DNA from: Limimaricola cinnabarinus
GTDB lineage: Bacteria; Pseudomonadota; Alphaproteobacteria; Rhodobacterales; Rhodobacteraceae
Direction of reading: 5' to 3'
Length of the DNA stretch: 64,000 nucleotides
Assembly (NCBI RefSeq): GCF_002723615.1
Contig: NZ_KZ304951.1
Span: forward strand, 269,344-333,343
Shown piece by piece: positions 16,301 through 24,523 of the stretch. A program made the position numbers and the translations under genes. Each line of letters starts with the position of its first letter. Position 1 is the stretch's first letter. The notes beneath the pieces are model-generated. The model did not search any database. It saw only the letters and a program-made list of their open reading frames with translations, and was not told the origin of the DNA.

Positions 16301-16735
16301 ATGGAAACAGAGTTCACCCCATGGCTGTCGCTCGGAGGCGGCATGATGATCGGGGCTTCGGCGGTGCTGCTGATGGCCACCAATGGTCGCATCGCCGGGA
16401 TCAGCGGCCTCACCTCGCGGATCTTCGCGCGCTCCACCGATGGCGAGGCGCGCGGCGTCTCGGCGCTGTTCGTGCTCGGCCTGCTCATGGCCGCGCCGAT
16501 CTGGATGCTGGTGTCCGGCGACTGGCCGCAGCAATGGGTGCCGTCGAGCCCGGCGCTGATGGCGGTGGCGGGCCTTCTGGTGGGCTTCGGCGCGACCTAT
16601 GGCAATGGCTGCACCTCGGGCCATGGCGTCTGCGGCATCAGTCGCGGCTCGATGCGCTCGATCGTCGCCACCCTCACCTTCATGGCCGCGGCCTTCGTCA
16701 CGGTCTTCGTCACCCGCCATCTGATCGGAGGCTGA
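16301..16735 (+). CDS. YeeE/YedE-family sulfur transporter subunit A
   Basis: The 144-residue membrane protein has four helices and the family motif GNGCTSGHGVCG (about residues 105-116). Its cysteines are thought to relay thiosulfate or sulfane sulfur across the membrane in TsuA-type channels. Half-size pairs such as this one and its neighbour (PmpA/PmpB) lie in SqrR/BigR-controlled operons. It starts 95 bp after the divergent repressor, and its stop is followed at once by the second half-gene. Transport direction is not evident from sequence. Confidence 0.88.
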   Translation: METEFTPWLSLGGGMMIGASAVLLMATNGRIAGISGLTSRIFARSTDGEARGVSALFVLGLLMAAPIWMLVSGDWPQQWVPSSPALMAVAGLLVGFGATYGNGCTSGHGVCGISRGSMRSIVATLTFMAAAFVTVFVTRHLIGG

Positions 16736-16736
16736 G

Positions 16737-17180
16737 ATGAAACAGATCTTCGCGCTGCTCTCCGGCCTGGTCTTCGGCCTCGGCCTGATCGTCTCGGGCA
16801 TGGCCGACCCGGCCAAGGTGCTCAATTTCCTCGACGTCTTCGGCACCTGGGACCCGAGCCTCGCCTTCGTCATGGGCGGTGCCATCGCGGTGACCGCACC
16901 GGGCTTCGCGCTTCTCACCCGCCGCCGGTCGCGTCCCTTCTTCGACAGCCAGTTCCGCATCCCGACCCGGACCGACCTCGACCCCAGGCTTCTGACCGGC
17001 GCGGTTCTGTTCGGCATCGGCTGGGGGCTTGGCGGCTTCTGCCCCGGCCCGGCGCTCACCGCGCTGCCGATCGCGACGACCGGCGCGCTGATCTTCGTGC
17101 CCTTCATGCTGGGCGGCATGTGGCTTGCCCGGCACACCCCCGACCTCTCCCTGCCCATTCGCAAAGGAGCCCCCCAATGA
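16737..17180 (+). CDS. YeeE/YedE-family sulfur transporter subunit B
   Basis: This 147-residue membrane protein is the partner of the preceding gene. It begins MKQIFALLSGLVFGLGLIVS, with the signature SGMADPAKVLNFLDVFG and the cysteine motif GLGGFCPGPAL in a later helix. Together the two halves would form a full thiosulfate/persulfide permease. Start and stop abut its neighbours: the ATG begins one base after the previous TGA, and its own stop overlaps the MBL start (ATGA). Coordinated synthesis is therefore certain. Confidence 0.88.
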   Translation: MKQIFALLSGLVFGLGLIVSGMADPAKVLNFLDVFGTWDPSLAFVMGGAIAVTAPGFALLTRRRSRPFFDSQFRIPTRTDLDPRLLTGAVLFGIGWGLGGFCPGPALTALPIATTGALIFVPFMLGGMWLARHTPDLSLPIRKGAPQ

Positions 17181-18094
17181 CCGATCCCCTGAAGAGCCGC
17201 GTCGTGCGCCATTCGCCTTCGACCGGCGCGAACAGCCCCGATGTCTGGGGCATCTACGAGCCCGATACCGGGTCGATCCAGTATATCTGTGCCGATCCCA
17301 AGACCCGTCAGGCGGCGCTGATCGACGTGGTGTGGAACTTCGACCCGAAGAATTACCGCTTTTCCACCGAGAGCATGGACCAGGTGCTCGATATCGTGCG
17401 CGAGAACGACCTGAAGGTGCAGTGGGTGCTCGACACCCACCCCCATGCCGACCACGTCATGGCCTCGGCGCATCTCAAGGAGCGCACCGGCGCGCCCAAC
17501 GCCATCGGCGCGCTGGTGCCCGAGATCGCGAAGATCTGGGCCGATCTCTACAACCTGCCCGATGCCTTCGATGCCAATCGCGATTTCGACCACCTGTTCG
17601 AGGAGGGCGAGAGCTTCAAGATCGGCGATCTGGAGGCGAAGGTGATGCTGTCGCCCGGCCACACGCTGGGCTCGATCACCTATGTCTGCGGCGATGCGGC
17701 CTTCGTGCATGACACGCTGATGCAGCCCGATGCCGGCACCTCGCGCTCGGACTTTCCGGGCGGCAGGACCGCCGAGCTGTGGGACTCGATCCAGGACATC
17801 CTCGCCCTGCCCGGCAACACCCGCCTCAATGTCGGCCACGACTACGGCACCAAGGAGCGGAAGGAGCCTGCGTGGGAGGCGACGGTGGACGAACACCGCG
17901 CCAACAACATCCACGTCAAGGACGGCACCAAGCGCGAGGATTTCATCGAACGCCGCCAGAGCCGCGACGCGACGCTGGCGCTGCCCAACCGCATCCTCGC
18001 CGCATTGCAGATCAACCTGCGCGGCGGGCGGCTGCCCCCGGCCGAGGATGACGGCCACCACTATCTGAAACTGCCGGTGAACCGCTTCGACTGA
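17177..18094 (+). CDS. MBL-fold persulfide dioxygenase-like hydrolase (Blh/ETHE1 group)
   Basis: The 305-residue cytosolic metallo-beta-lactamase-fold protein has a metal site DTHPHADHVMAS (His88, His90, Asp92, His93), LSPGHTLGS, and a conserved late NVGHDYGTKER. This is the glyoxalase-II/ETHE1-like branch found in BigR/SqrR operons, which oxidises persulfide with O2 to sulfite. AAAGGAG precedes the ATG, which overlaps the previous stop. It is the second such enzyme in 3 kb (the other is fused to rhodaneses), suggesting separate substrates or compartments of the pathway. Confidence 0.88.
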   Translation: MTDPLKSRVVRHSPSTGANSPDVWGIYEPDTGSIQYICADPKTRQAALIDVVWNFDPKNYRFSTESMDQVLDIVRENDLKVQWVLDTHPHADHVMASAHLKERTGAPNAIGALVPEIAKIWADLYNLPDAFDANRDFDHLFEEGESFKIGDLEAKVMLSPGHTLGSITYVCGDAAFVHDTLMQPDAGTSRSDFPGGRTAELWDSIQDILALPGNTRLNVGHDYGTKERKEPAWEATVDEHRANNIHVKDGTKREDFIERRQSRDATLALPNRILAALQINLRGGRLPPAEDDGHHYLKLPVNRFD

Positions 18095-18100
18095 TCGCCC

Positions 18101-18137
18101 GGGCGGCCCGTCCTCCCGACTAGGGCCGCCCTTTTCC
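18101..18137 (+). terminator. Rho-independent terminator or attenuator between MBL gene and sulP
   Basis: GGGCGGCCC (18101-18109) and GGGCCGCCC (18123-18131) form a perfect 9-bp stem followed by TTTT. It is only about 30 bp before the sulP start, so it should either end the SqrR operon or lower read-through into sulP. Confidence 0.75.
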
Positions 18138-18164
18138 CTTCCTTCTCATGCCGGACAAACCGAG

Positions 18165-19904
18165 ATGACCATGCCCTCGCTGTCGCGCTACCTGCCGATC
18201 CTCGACTGGGGGCGGCGCTACGACCGCTCCGCCTTCACCGGCGACGCGGTCGCGGCGGTGATCGTCACGATCATGCTGATCCCGCAATCCCTGGCCTATG
18301 CGCTGCTCGCGGGCCTGCCGCCCGAGGCCGGGATCTATGCCTCGATCGCGCCGATCCTGCTCTATGCGATCTTCGGCACCAGCCGCACGCTGGCGGTGGG
18401 CCCGGTCGCGGTGGTGTCGCTGATGACGGCCGCCGCGGTGGGCGAGGTCGCCGCAAGCGGCACGGCGGGCTATGTCGCCGCGGCGCTGACGCTCGCCTTC
18501 CTGTCGGGCGCGATGCTGCTGGCGCTGGGGCTGCTGCGGCTCGGCTTTCTCGCCAATTTCCTGTCGCACCCGGTGATCGCGGGCTTCATCACCGCGAGCG
18601 GCATCCTGATCGCGGCGAGCCAGTTGAGCCACATCCTCGGCATCGAGGGCGAGGGCCACACGCTGATCGAGATCGGCGCCGGCCTCGTCGCGCAACTGGA
18701 CGAGATCAACCCGATCACCGTCGCTTTGGGCGTCTCGGCCACCGCCTTCCTGTTCTGGGTGCGCGGCGGGCTGAAGCCGCTCTTGCGCCGAATGGGCCTT
18801 GGCCCGCGCATGGCCGATATCGGCGCCAAGACCGGCCCGGTGCTGGCCATCCTCGCCACCACGCTTGCCGTCTGGGCCTTCGATCTGGGCGCGCGCGGCG
18901 TCGCCATCGTCGGCGAGGTGCCGCAAAGCCTGCCGCCGCTGACCCTGCCCTCATTCTCGCCCGAACTGCTGTCGCAGCTCTTCGTGCCCGCCCTGCTCAT
19001 CTCGATCATCGGCTTCGTCGAAAGCATCTCGGTCGCGCAGACGCTGGCCGCAAAGAAGCGCCAGCGCATCGACCCCGACCAGGAGCTGATCGGCCTCGGC
19101 GCCGCCAACATGAGTGCGGCCTTCTCGGGCGGCTTTCCGGTCACGGGCGGCTTTTCGCGCTCGGTGGTGAACTACGACGCCGGCGCCGAGACCCCCGCCG
19201 CAGGCGCCTTCACCGCCCTCGGCCTCGCGCTGGCCGCGCTGTTCCTGACGCCGCTGATCCACTACCTGCCGAAAGCCACGCTGGCGGCCACGATCATCGT
19301 CGCGGTCCTCAGCCTCGTCGATTTCTCGATCCTCAAGCGCGCCTGGCGCTTCAGCCGCGCCGATTTCGCCGCCGTCTCGGCGACGATCCTGCTGACGCTC
19401 CTTTTCGGCGTCGAGACCGGCGTGACGGCGGGCGTGGTCACCTCGATCCTCGTGCATCTCTACAAGACCTCGCGCCCGCACATGGCGGTGGTGGGCCGGG
19501 TGCCCGGCACCGAGCATTTCCGCAACGTGCTGCGCCACGAGGTCGAGACCCAGCCGCATGTGCTGTCGTTGCGGGTCGACGAAAGCCTCTACTTTCCCAA
19601 CGCCCGTTATCTCGAGGACCGGCTCTCGGCCTATGCCGCCGAGAAGCCCGAGCTCACGGACGTGGTGCTGATGTTCCCGGCGGTGAACGAGATCGACCTT
19701 TCGGCGCTGGAGTCGCTCGAAGCGATCAACACAAGGCTCAAGGATGCCGGCATCCGGCTGCATTTGAGCGAGGTGAAGGGCCCGGTGATGGACCGGCTGA
19801 AGCGCAGCCATCTCCTCGAAGAGCTGACCGGCGAGGTCTTCCTAAGCCAGCACGAGGCGGCGTGCAGGCTGGGGAGCCCTGCAAACCTCGAAGGAACGGC
19901 TTGA
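18165..19904 (+). CDS. SulP-family anion transporter with STAS domain
   Basis: This 579-residue inner-membrane carrier has about 12-14 hydrophobic segments (residues 20-410). The N-terminal SulP signature includes IMLIPQSLAYALLAGLPPE, and the C-terminal cytosolic STAS domain (about 440-560) carries LRVDESLYFPNARYLEDRL. SulP proteins move sulfate, bicarbonate or other oxyanions. Here the neighbourhood favours sulfate or sulfite, the end-product of persulfide oxidation. Its stop overlaps the ATG of the multicopper oxidase (TGATG), an unusual partner. An alternative start is two codons downstream. Confidence 0.92.
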   Translation: MTMPSLSRYLPILDWGRRYDRSAFTGDAVAAVIVTIMLIPQSLAYALLAGLPPEAGIYASIAPILLYAIFGTSRTLAVGPVAVVSLMTAAAVGEVAASGTAGYVAAALTLAFLSGAMLLALGLLRLGFLANFLSHPVIAGFITASGILIAASQLSHILGIEGEGHTLIEIGAGLVAQLDEINPITVALGVSATAFLFWVRGGLKPLLRRMGLGPRMADIGAKTGPVLAILATTLAVWAFDLGARGVAIVGEVPQSLPPLTLPSFSPELLSQLFVPALLISIIGFVESISVAQTLAAKKRQRIDPDQELIGLGAANMSAAFSGGFPVTGGFSRSVVNYDAGAETPAAGAFTALGLALAALFLTPLIHYLPKATLAATIIVAVLSLVDFSILKRAWRFSRADFAAVSATILLTLLFGVETGVTAGVVTSILVHLYKTSRPHMAVVGRVPGTEHFRNVLRHEVETQPHVLSLRVDESLYFPNARYLEDRLSAYAAEKPELTDVVLMFPAVNEIDLSALESLEAINTRLKDAGIRLHLSEVKGPVMDRLKRSHLLEELTGEVFLSQHEAACRLGSPANLEGTA

Positions 19905-21403
19905 TGCGACGCAGGAGTTTTCTGAGTGGGGCGCTGGCCAGCCTTGCGGTTCCGGCGCTCGTCGGTCGTGCGTCGGCGCAGGCCGTGGCAGGGCAACCGC
20001 TGCCCATTCCGGCCTTGATCGATATCGGCGAAGAAGCCGGAAACCGGATCGATGCGATCGCCGGGCGAAAGGCCTTTCTCGATGGCGCTGAGACACAGGT
20101 GCTGGGCTGGTCGCAGGATTATCTCGGCCCGACATTGAGGATGCGGCGGGGACGAGGCGCCCGGATCACGGTCGGCAACAGGCTGGAGCAAGGTATCACG
20201 GCGCATTGGCATGGGCTGCATGTGCCCGGCTGGCAGGATGGCGGGCCACATTCCGTGATCGCGCCGGGGCGGGAACTCGAACAGACGCTCGAGATCGACC
20301 AGCCTGCGGGCACCTACTGGTATCACTCGCATGTCCATGGACGCACCGGAGAGCAGGTCTATCACGGGCTGGCAGGTCTGCTGCTCATCGATGACTCCGA
20401 AGCGGCGGATGCGGGACTGCCTTCGGATTACGGCGTGGACGATATTCCCATGATCGTTCAGGATCGCAGTTTCTCGCGCCGCGGCGAACTGCGCTACGAC
20501 GATGACGGCATGGCGCTCATGCAAGGATTCCGGGGCGACAGGGTCCTCGTGAACGGGGCGCCGACCCCGGTCGCCGGGGTTCCCGCGGGGATGGTCCGCC
20601 TGCGCCTGCTCAACGGTTCGAACTCGCGGGTCTACCGCTTCCGCTTCGCGGATGGCCGCGCGTTCCATCATGTCGCCGGCGATGCCGGGCTTCTGCCGGC
20701 GCCGCTACGGCGGACCGAAATCCAACTGGCCCCCGCCGAGCGGGCCGAGATCGTCGTTGATTTCGCGAACGGACACCCCGCCCGGCTCGTCTCGGCCGAT
20801 GTGCCGATGCCGATGATGGGCGGCGGCATGATGGGCCGCGGTGGCATGATGGGCGGCATGATGAGCGGTAACTCCGAGGCCTCCGATGGCAGCGATGTCT
20901 TCGAGGTGGCGCGGTTCGAGGTCGACCCTGGCCGCGCGGCCAGGGTCGCGACCTTGCCTGCCACTTTGGCAGGCGCGCCGCGCCCCGATTTCGGGGAACC
21001 CTTGCGCCGCCGAAGCTTCCGGCTCGACATGATGATGGGCATGGGGATGATGGGCGCGATGTTCGGCGGCAAGCCGGATCTCGGCATCAACGGCAAGTCC
21101 TACGAGATGGACCGGATCGACCAGCAGCTGCGCCTGGGCGAGACCGAGATCTGGGAAATTTCGGCCGACATGATGGCCCACCCGTTCCACGTCCACGGCA
21201 CCTCGTTCCAGGTGATGAGCCGCAATGGCCGCGCGGTAGATCATGCCGAAACCGGGCTGAAGGACGTGGTCTGGGTCGATGGCACCGCCGAAATCCTGAT
21301 CCGTTTTGACCAGCCCGCCCGCCCCGACGCGCCCTACATGTATCACTGTCATATCCTCGAACACGAGGACGCAGGCATGATGGGCCAGTTTACCGTTTCC
21401 TGA
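19904..21403 (+). CDS. Tat-exported multicopper oxidase with Met-rich loops (CueO/FtsP-like)
   Basis: The 499-residue protein starts at ATG 19904, overlapping the sulP TGA and preceded by AAGGAA. The twin-arginine leader is RRRSFLSGALASLAVPAL. Copper ligands: HWHGLHVPGW at 101, HSHVH at 141-145, HPFHVHG from 426, and HCHILEHEDAGMM from 481. Two methionine-rich loops (MPMMGGGMMGRGGMMGGMM near 303 and MMMGMGMMGAM near 365) match the Cu(I)-binding inserts of CueO. It probably oxidises Cu(I) in the periplasm. It differs from the oxidase at 9.4 kb in sequence and insert type, so the two are not recent duplicates. Confidence 0.92.
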   Translation: MRRRSFLSGALASLAVPALVGRASAQAVAGQPLPIPALIDIGEEAGNRIDAIAGRKAFLDGAETQVLGWSQDYLGPTLRMRRGRGARITVGNRLEQGITAHWHGLHVPGWQDGGPHSVIAPGRELEQTLEIDQPAGTYWYHSHVHGRTGEQVYHGLAGLLLIDDSEAADAGLPSDYGVDDIPMIVQDRSFSRRGELRYDDDGMALMQGFRGDRVLVNGAPTPVAGVPAGMVRLRLLNGSNSRVYRFRFADGRAFHHVAGDAGLLPAPLRRTEIQLAPAERAEIVVDFANGHPARLVSADVPMPMMGGGMMGRGGMMGGMMSGNSEASDGSDVFEVARFEVDPGRAARVATLPATLAGAPRPDFGEPLRRRSFRLDMMMGMGMMGAMFGGKPDLGINGKSYEMDRIDQQLRLGETEIWEISADMMAHPFHVHGTSFQVMSRNGRAVDHAETGLKDVVWVDGTAEILIRFDQPARPDAPYMYHCHILEHEDAGMMGQFTVS

Positions 21404-22189
21404 GCGAAACTTGGAGGCTTCAGCCCTCTGTTCGGGAGGGTCCGACCATGGTGGGGCGGAACGGCGGCCTCTTGAGTTGCTCCTCCCGAAGGCAGACCGA
21501 CCCCTTTCCCCCCTGCTCGACAAGCGCGAATGGCCGAAGGGCTTTACCTCGACATCTGCCTCATCAGCTGCCTGCGCAAGCACCGGCACTGCATCATGAT
21601 CCCGCAAGGAGCCGGTGCCGGTGACTTCACGCCCTTGCTCGATCTCGACGAGGTGGAGACGGTCGTGGTCACCGTCGTCGCGGCCACGGCAGCGCGGAGG
21701 GCTCTCGTCGGGATCAGCGGCAGTTCGCGCTGGAATGCGATGGCAAGGATCGCTCACGGCGCGCCCGAGCCGAGCATCAATCGAAGCACCCTGCCCGTCG
21801 ACACCAGCTTGAACAGATGCCTCCGGCGTCACCCCTGCGCGGACGGACATCTGGCCCCGACATGACCGCCTCCCTGCCTTCGGCCATGAGGTCGAAACCG
21901 ATCCGCCATGGCGCGGGCCATGGTCCCGTAGCCGTCGCGGCGAGGCTTCTCACGGCGATCCAGTCGGGAATCGCAAAGAGCCGCGGCGACGGCGCCGCCG
22001 ATGGCCCTGGGCGCCCCCTGCGCCGAGATCCGCGGCCGAGCGGAATGCTGGTCCTCGCAAGACCCGTCGCGGCCGACAATTTTCCACGTCCGTCCTCGCC
22101 TGCCGAACATTCGCCCTTATCTGGTCTGACACGTTGAACCTGGCCCGCTCAGGCGGCACGTCGGGTGTCCAGGACAAAGGAGCTGCATC
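21404..22189. other. Gene-free stretch of 786 bp
   Basis: No frame here has a recognisable product, a convincing ribosome site, or the expected codon pattern. Short frames on both strands (for example plus 21530-21865 and minus 21829-22110) look like chance or decayed sequence. The last 25 bp hold AAAGGAG, the ribosome site of the ABC transporter's binding-protein gene. The stretch may hold its promoter and remnants of a lost gene. Confidence 0.6.
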
Positions 22190-22966
22190 ATGCTGAAAAC
22201 CTTCATCACCGCCGCGATCGCGACGGCCGGGCTGTCGACCGCCGCCGTGGCGCAGGAAAACGATACGCTGGTCGTCGGCATGTCGGGCGGCTATTTCCCC
22301 TTCACCTTCGTGCGCCAGGACGAGCTGCAGGGCTTCGAGGTCGACGTGATGAACGCCGTCGGCGAAGAGGCCGGGCTCGACATCGAGTTCCAGACCATGA
22401 GCTTTTCGGGCCTGATCGGCGCGCTCGAAGCCGGGCGGATCGACACGATCGCCAACCAGATCACCATCACCCCCGAGCGCGAGGCGGCCTTCGTCTTCAC
22501 CCAGCCCTATGTCATCGACGGCGCGCAGGTGGTGACGCAGGAGGGCAATGACGAGATCGGAAGCGTCGAGGATCTGCGCGGCCGGACCGTCGCGGTCAAT
22601 CTCGGCTCGAACTTCGAGCAGCTGCTGCGCGAGCTGCCCTTTGCCGACGAGATCGACATCCGCACCTATGAATCGAACATCGAGCAGGACACCGCTTTGG
22701 GCCGCGTCGATGCCTTCGTGATGGACCGCGTCTCCTCGGCGCAGGTGATCAAGGAAAGCCCGCTGCCGCTGCAGCTCGCCGGGCAGCCCTTTTCCGAAAT
22801 CCGCAACGCCCTGCCCTTCCGCGACACCGAGGAAGACCGCGCCATGCGCGACCGCGTCGATGCGGCGCTGAGCGCGCTCAAGGAAGACGGCAGGCTGGCC
22901 GAGATCTCGCAGGAATGGTTCGACAGCGACATCACCTCCGTTGCCGCCGAAACCGAAACCGAGTGA
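22190..22966 (+). CDS. Polar amino-acid ABC transporter, periplasmic binding protein
   Basis: This 258-residue family-3 solute-binding protein has a signal peptide ending at about AVAQ (residue 22), then the two-lobe fold: VVGMSGGYFPFTF near the N-terminus, GFEVDVMNAV, and TPEREAAFVFTQPY. These are typical of the FliY/TcyJ/HisJ group that bind polar amino acids or cystine. Ligand identity cannot be read out. AAAGGAG lies upstream. It heads a three-gene operon with the permease 8 bp downstream. Confidence 0.92.
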   Translation: MLKTFITAAIATAGLSTAAVAQENDTLVVGMSGGYFPFTFVRQDELQGFEVDVMNAVGEEAGLDIEFQTMSFSGLIGALEAGRIDTIANQITITPEREAAFVFTQPYVIDGAQVVTQEGNDEIGSVEDLRGRTVAVNLGSNFEQLLRELPFADEIDIRTYESNIEQDTALGRVDAFVMDRVSSAQVIKESPLPLQLAGQPFSEIRNALPFRDTEEDRAMRDRVDAALSALKEDGRLAEISQEWFDSDITSVAAETETE

Positions 22967-22974
22967 GCTGAACC

Positions 22975-23649
22975 ATGCGGGCGCTCGACCTCGATTACAT
23001 GCTGGGGCTGGTGCCCGTCATTCTCGGTTACGTGCCGCTGACGCTCTTCATGGCGGCGGTGGCGATGCTCTGCGCGCTGGTGCTGGCTTCGCTGCTCGCG
23101 GTGGAGCGCGTGATCCGCGTGCCGGGGCTCGACTGGCTGGTGGTGCTGTTCATCAGCTTCTTTCGCGGCACGCCGCTGCTGGTGCAGCTGTTCCTCTTTT
23201 ATTACGGCCTGCCGCAGGTGCTGTCCTTCCTGACGCAGATCAACGGCGTGACCGCCGCGATCATGGGGCTGACGCTGCATTTCTCGGCCTACATGGCCGA
23301 GGCGATCCGCGCCGCGATCACCGGCGTCGATCGCAGCCAGTGGGAGGCGGCGCAGTCGATCGGCATGACGCAGGCCCAGATGATGCGGCGGATCGTGCTG
23401 CCGCAGGCGGGCCGGATCGCGGCGCCGACGCTGGTCAACTACTTCATCGACATGATCAAGGGCACCTCACTGGCCTTCACGCTCGGGGTGACCGAGATGA
23501 TGGGCGCCACGCAGAAGGAGGCGTCTGGCAGCTTTCTCTACTTCGAGGCCTTCCTCGTGGTGGCGATCCTCTACTGGATCATCGTGGAGGTGCTGAGCCA
23601 GGGGCAGAAGCAGCTCGAAACCCATCTCAACAAGGCCTATGCGCGATGA
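22975..23649 (+). CDS. Polar amino-acid ABC transporter, permease
   Basis: This 224-residue HisM/TcyL-type permease has about five helices. The loop that docks the ATPase is EAAQSIGMTQAQMMRRIVLP (EAA motif, about residues 123-142). The protein begins with a periplasmic/TM segment LDYMLGLVPVILGYVPLTL. As only one permease gene is present, it should work as a homodimer, as in cystine systems. Its TGA overlaps the ATG of the ATPase gene (ATGA), so the subunits are co-translated. Confidence 0.92.
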   Translation: MRALDLDYMLGLVPVILGYVPLTLFMAAVAMLCALVLASLLAVERVIRVPGLDWLVVLFISFFRGTPLLVQLFLFYYGLPQVLSFLTQINGVTAAIMGLTLHFSAYMAEAIRAAITGVDRSQWEAAQSIGMTQAQMMRRIVLPQAGRIAAPTLVNYFIDMIKGTSLAFTLGVTEMMGATQKEASGSFLYFEAFLVVAILYWIIVEVLSQGQKQLETHLNKAYAR

Positions 23650-24377
23650 TCTCGATACGTGGACTGACCAAGCGGTTCGGCAGCACGGCGGTGCTCGACG
23701 GCATCGACCTCGACATCGCCGAGGGCGAGCGGGTCGTGGTGATCGGCCCTTCGGGGACCGGCAAGTCGACGCTGCTGCGCTGCCTCAACTTCCTCGACCG
23801 GCCCGATGCCGGGACGATCGCGATTGGCGATGTCTCGGTCGATGTCGCCCGGGCCACGAAGCGCGACATCCTGGCGCTGCGCCGGGCCACGGCCTTCGTG
23901 TTCCAGAACTACGCGCTTTTCGCCAACAAGACGGCGAAGGAGAACATCATGGAGGCGCTGGTCACCGTGCAGGGCCGCCCGCGCGAGGAGGCAGAGCGCC
24001 GCGCGCGCGAGGTGCTGGCCGAGACCGGGCTTGCCGAAAAGGCCGACAGCTACCCCGCGGCCCTGTCCGGCGGCCAGCAGCAGCGCGTCGGGATCGGCCG
24101 GGCGATGGCGATCGGCGCGGAGCTGATGCTTTTCGACGAGCCGACCTCGGCGCTCGACCCCGAATGGGTGGGCGAGGTGCTCGACCTGATGCGCCGCGTC
24201 GCCGCCCAGCGCCAGACGATGCTGATCGTCACCCACGAAATGCAGTTCGCCCGCGAGATCGCCGACCGCGTGATCTTCATGGAGGGCGGGCGCATCGTCG
24301 AGCAGGGCCCGCCGGGCCAGGTGCTCGAAGCGCCGCATGACGCGCGGCTGCGCCGCTTCCTGCGCCGCGTCGCCTGA
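23646..24377 (+). CDS. Polar amino-acid ABC transporter, ATP-binding protein
   Basis: This 243-residue ABC ATPase of the GlnQ/HisP/TcyN class has Walker A GPSGTGKST (about 33-41), a Q-loop FVFQNYALF, signature LSGGQQQRV (about 138-146), Walker B LMLFDEPTSALD, and H-loop VTHEM. The start ATG 23646 overlaps the permease stop. It powers import by the two preceding products. No regulator is adjacent. Confidence 0.93.
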   Translation: MISIRGLTKRFGSTAVLDGIDLDIAEGERVVVIGPSGTGKSTLLRCLNFLDRPDAGTIAIGDVSVDVARATKRDILALRRATAFVFQNYALFANKTAKENIMEALVTVQGRPREEAERRAREVLAETGLAEKADSYPAALSGGQQQRVGIGRAMAIGAELMLFDEPTSALDPEWVGEVLDLMRRVAAQRQTMLIVTHEMQFAREIADRVIFMEGGRIVEQGPPGQVLEAPHDARLRRFLRRVA

Positions 24378-24523
24378 TCGGGCGCGGCACCGGCGGTCAG
24401 CCATGCAAGAGCGCCCCCTTGCGGGAAAAATTCGCGCATGATGCGACCCATTCTGGGCATGGGGGGTTGGACCGCGGTAAGCCTTGGCAACGCGCAACAA
24501 ACCAACCCAGTATCGGCAGGCCC

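Noticed and set aside
16286-18061. 591-residue open frame on the minus strand
   Set aside because: It is the complement of the YeeE/YedE and MBL genes, is made of low-complexity Arg/Gly/His-rich sequence, and has no recognisable domain. High GC alone creates such frames.
9368-21403. The two multicopper oxidases as a recent duplication
   Set aside because: They differ in length, leader, metal-rich inserts and most of the sequence outside the copper motifs.
21530-21865. 111-residue frame downstream of the second multicopper oxidase
   Set aside because: No ribosome site, no recognisable fold, and composition unlike the neighbouring genes; kept as part of the gene-free stretch.
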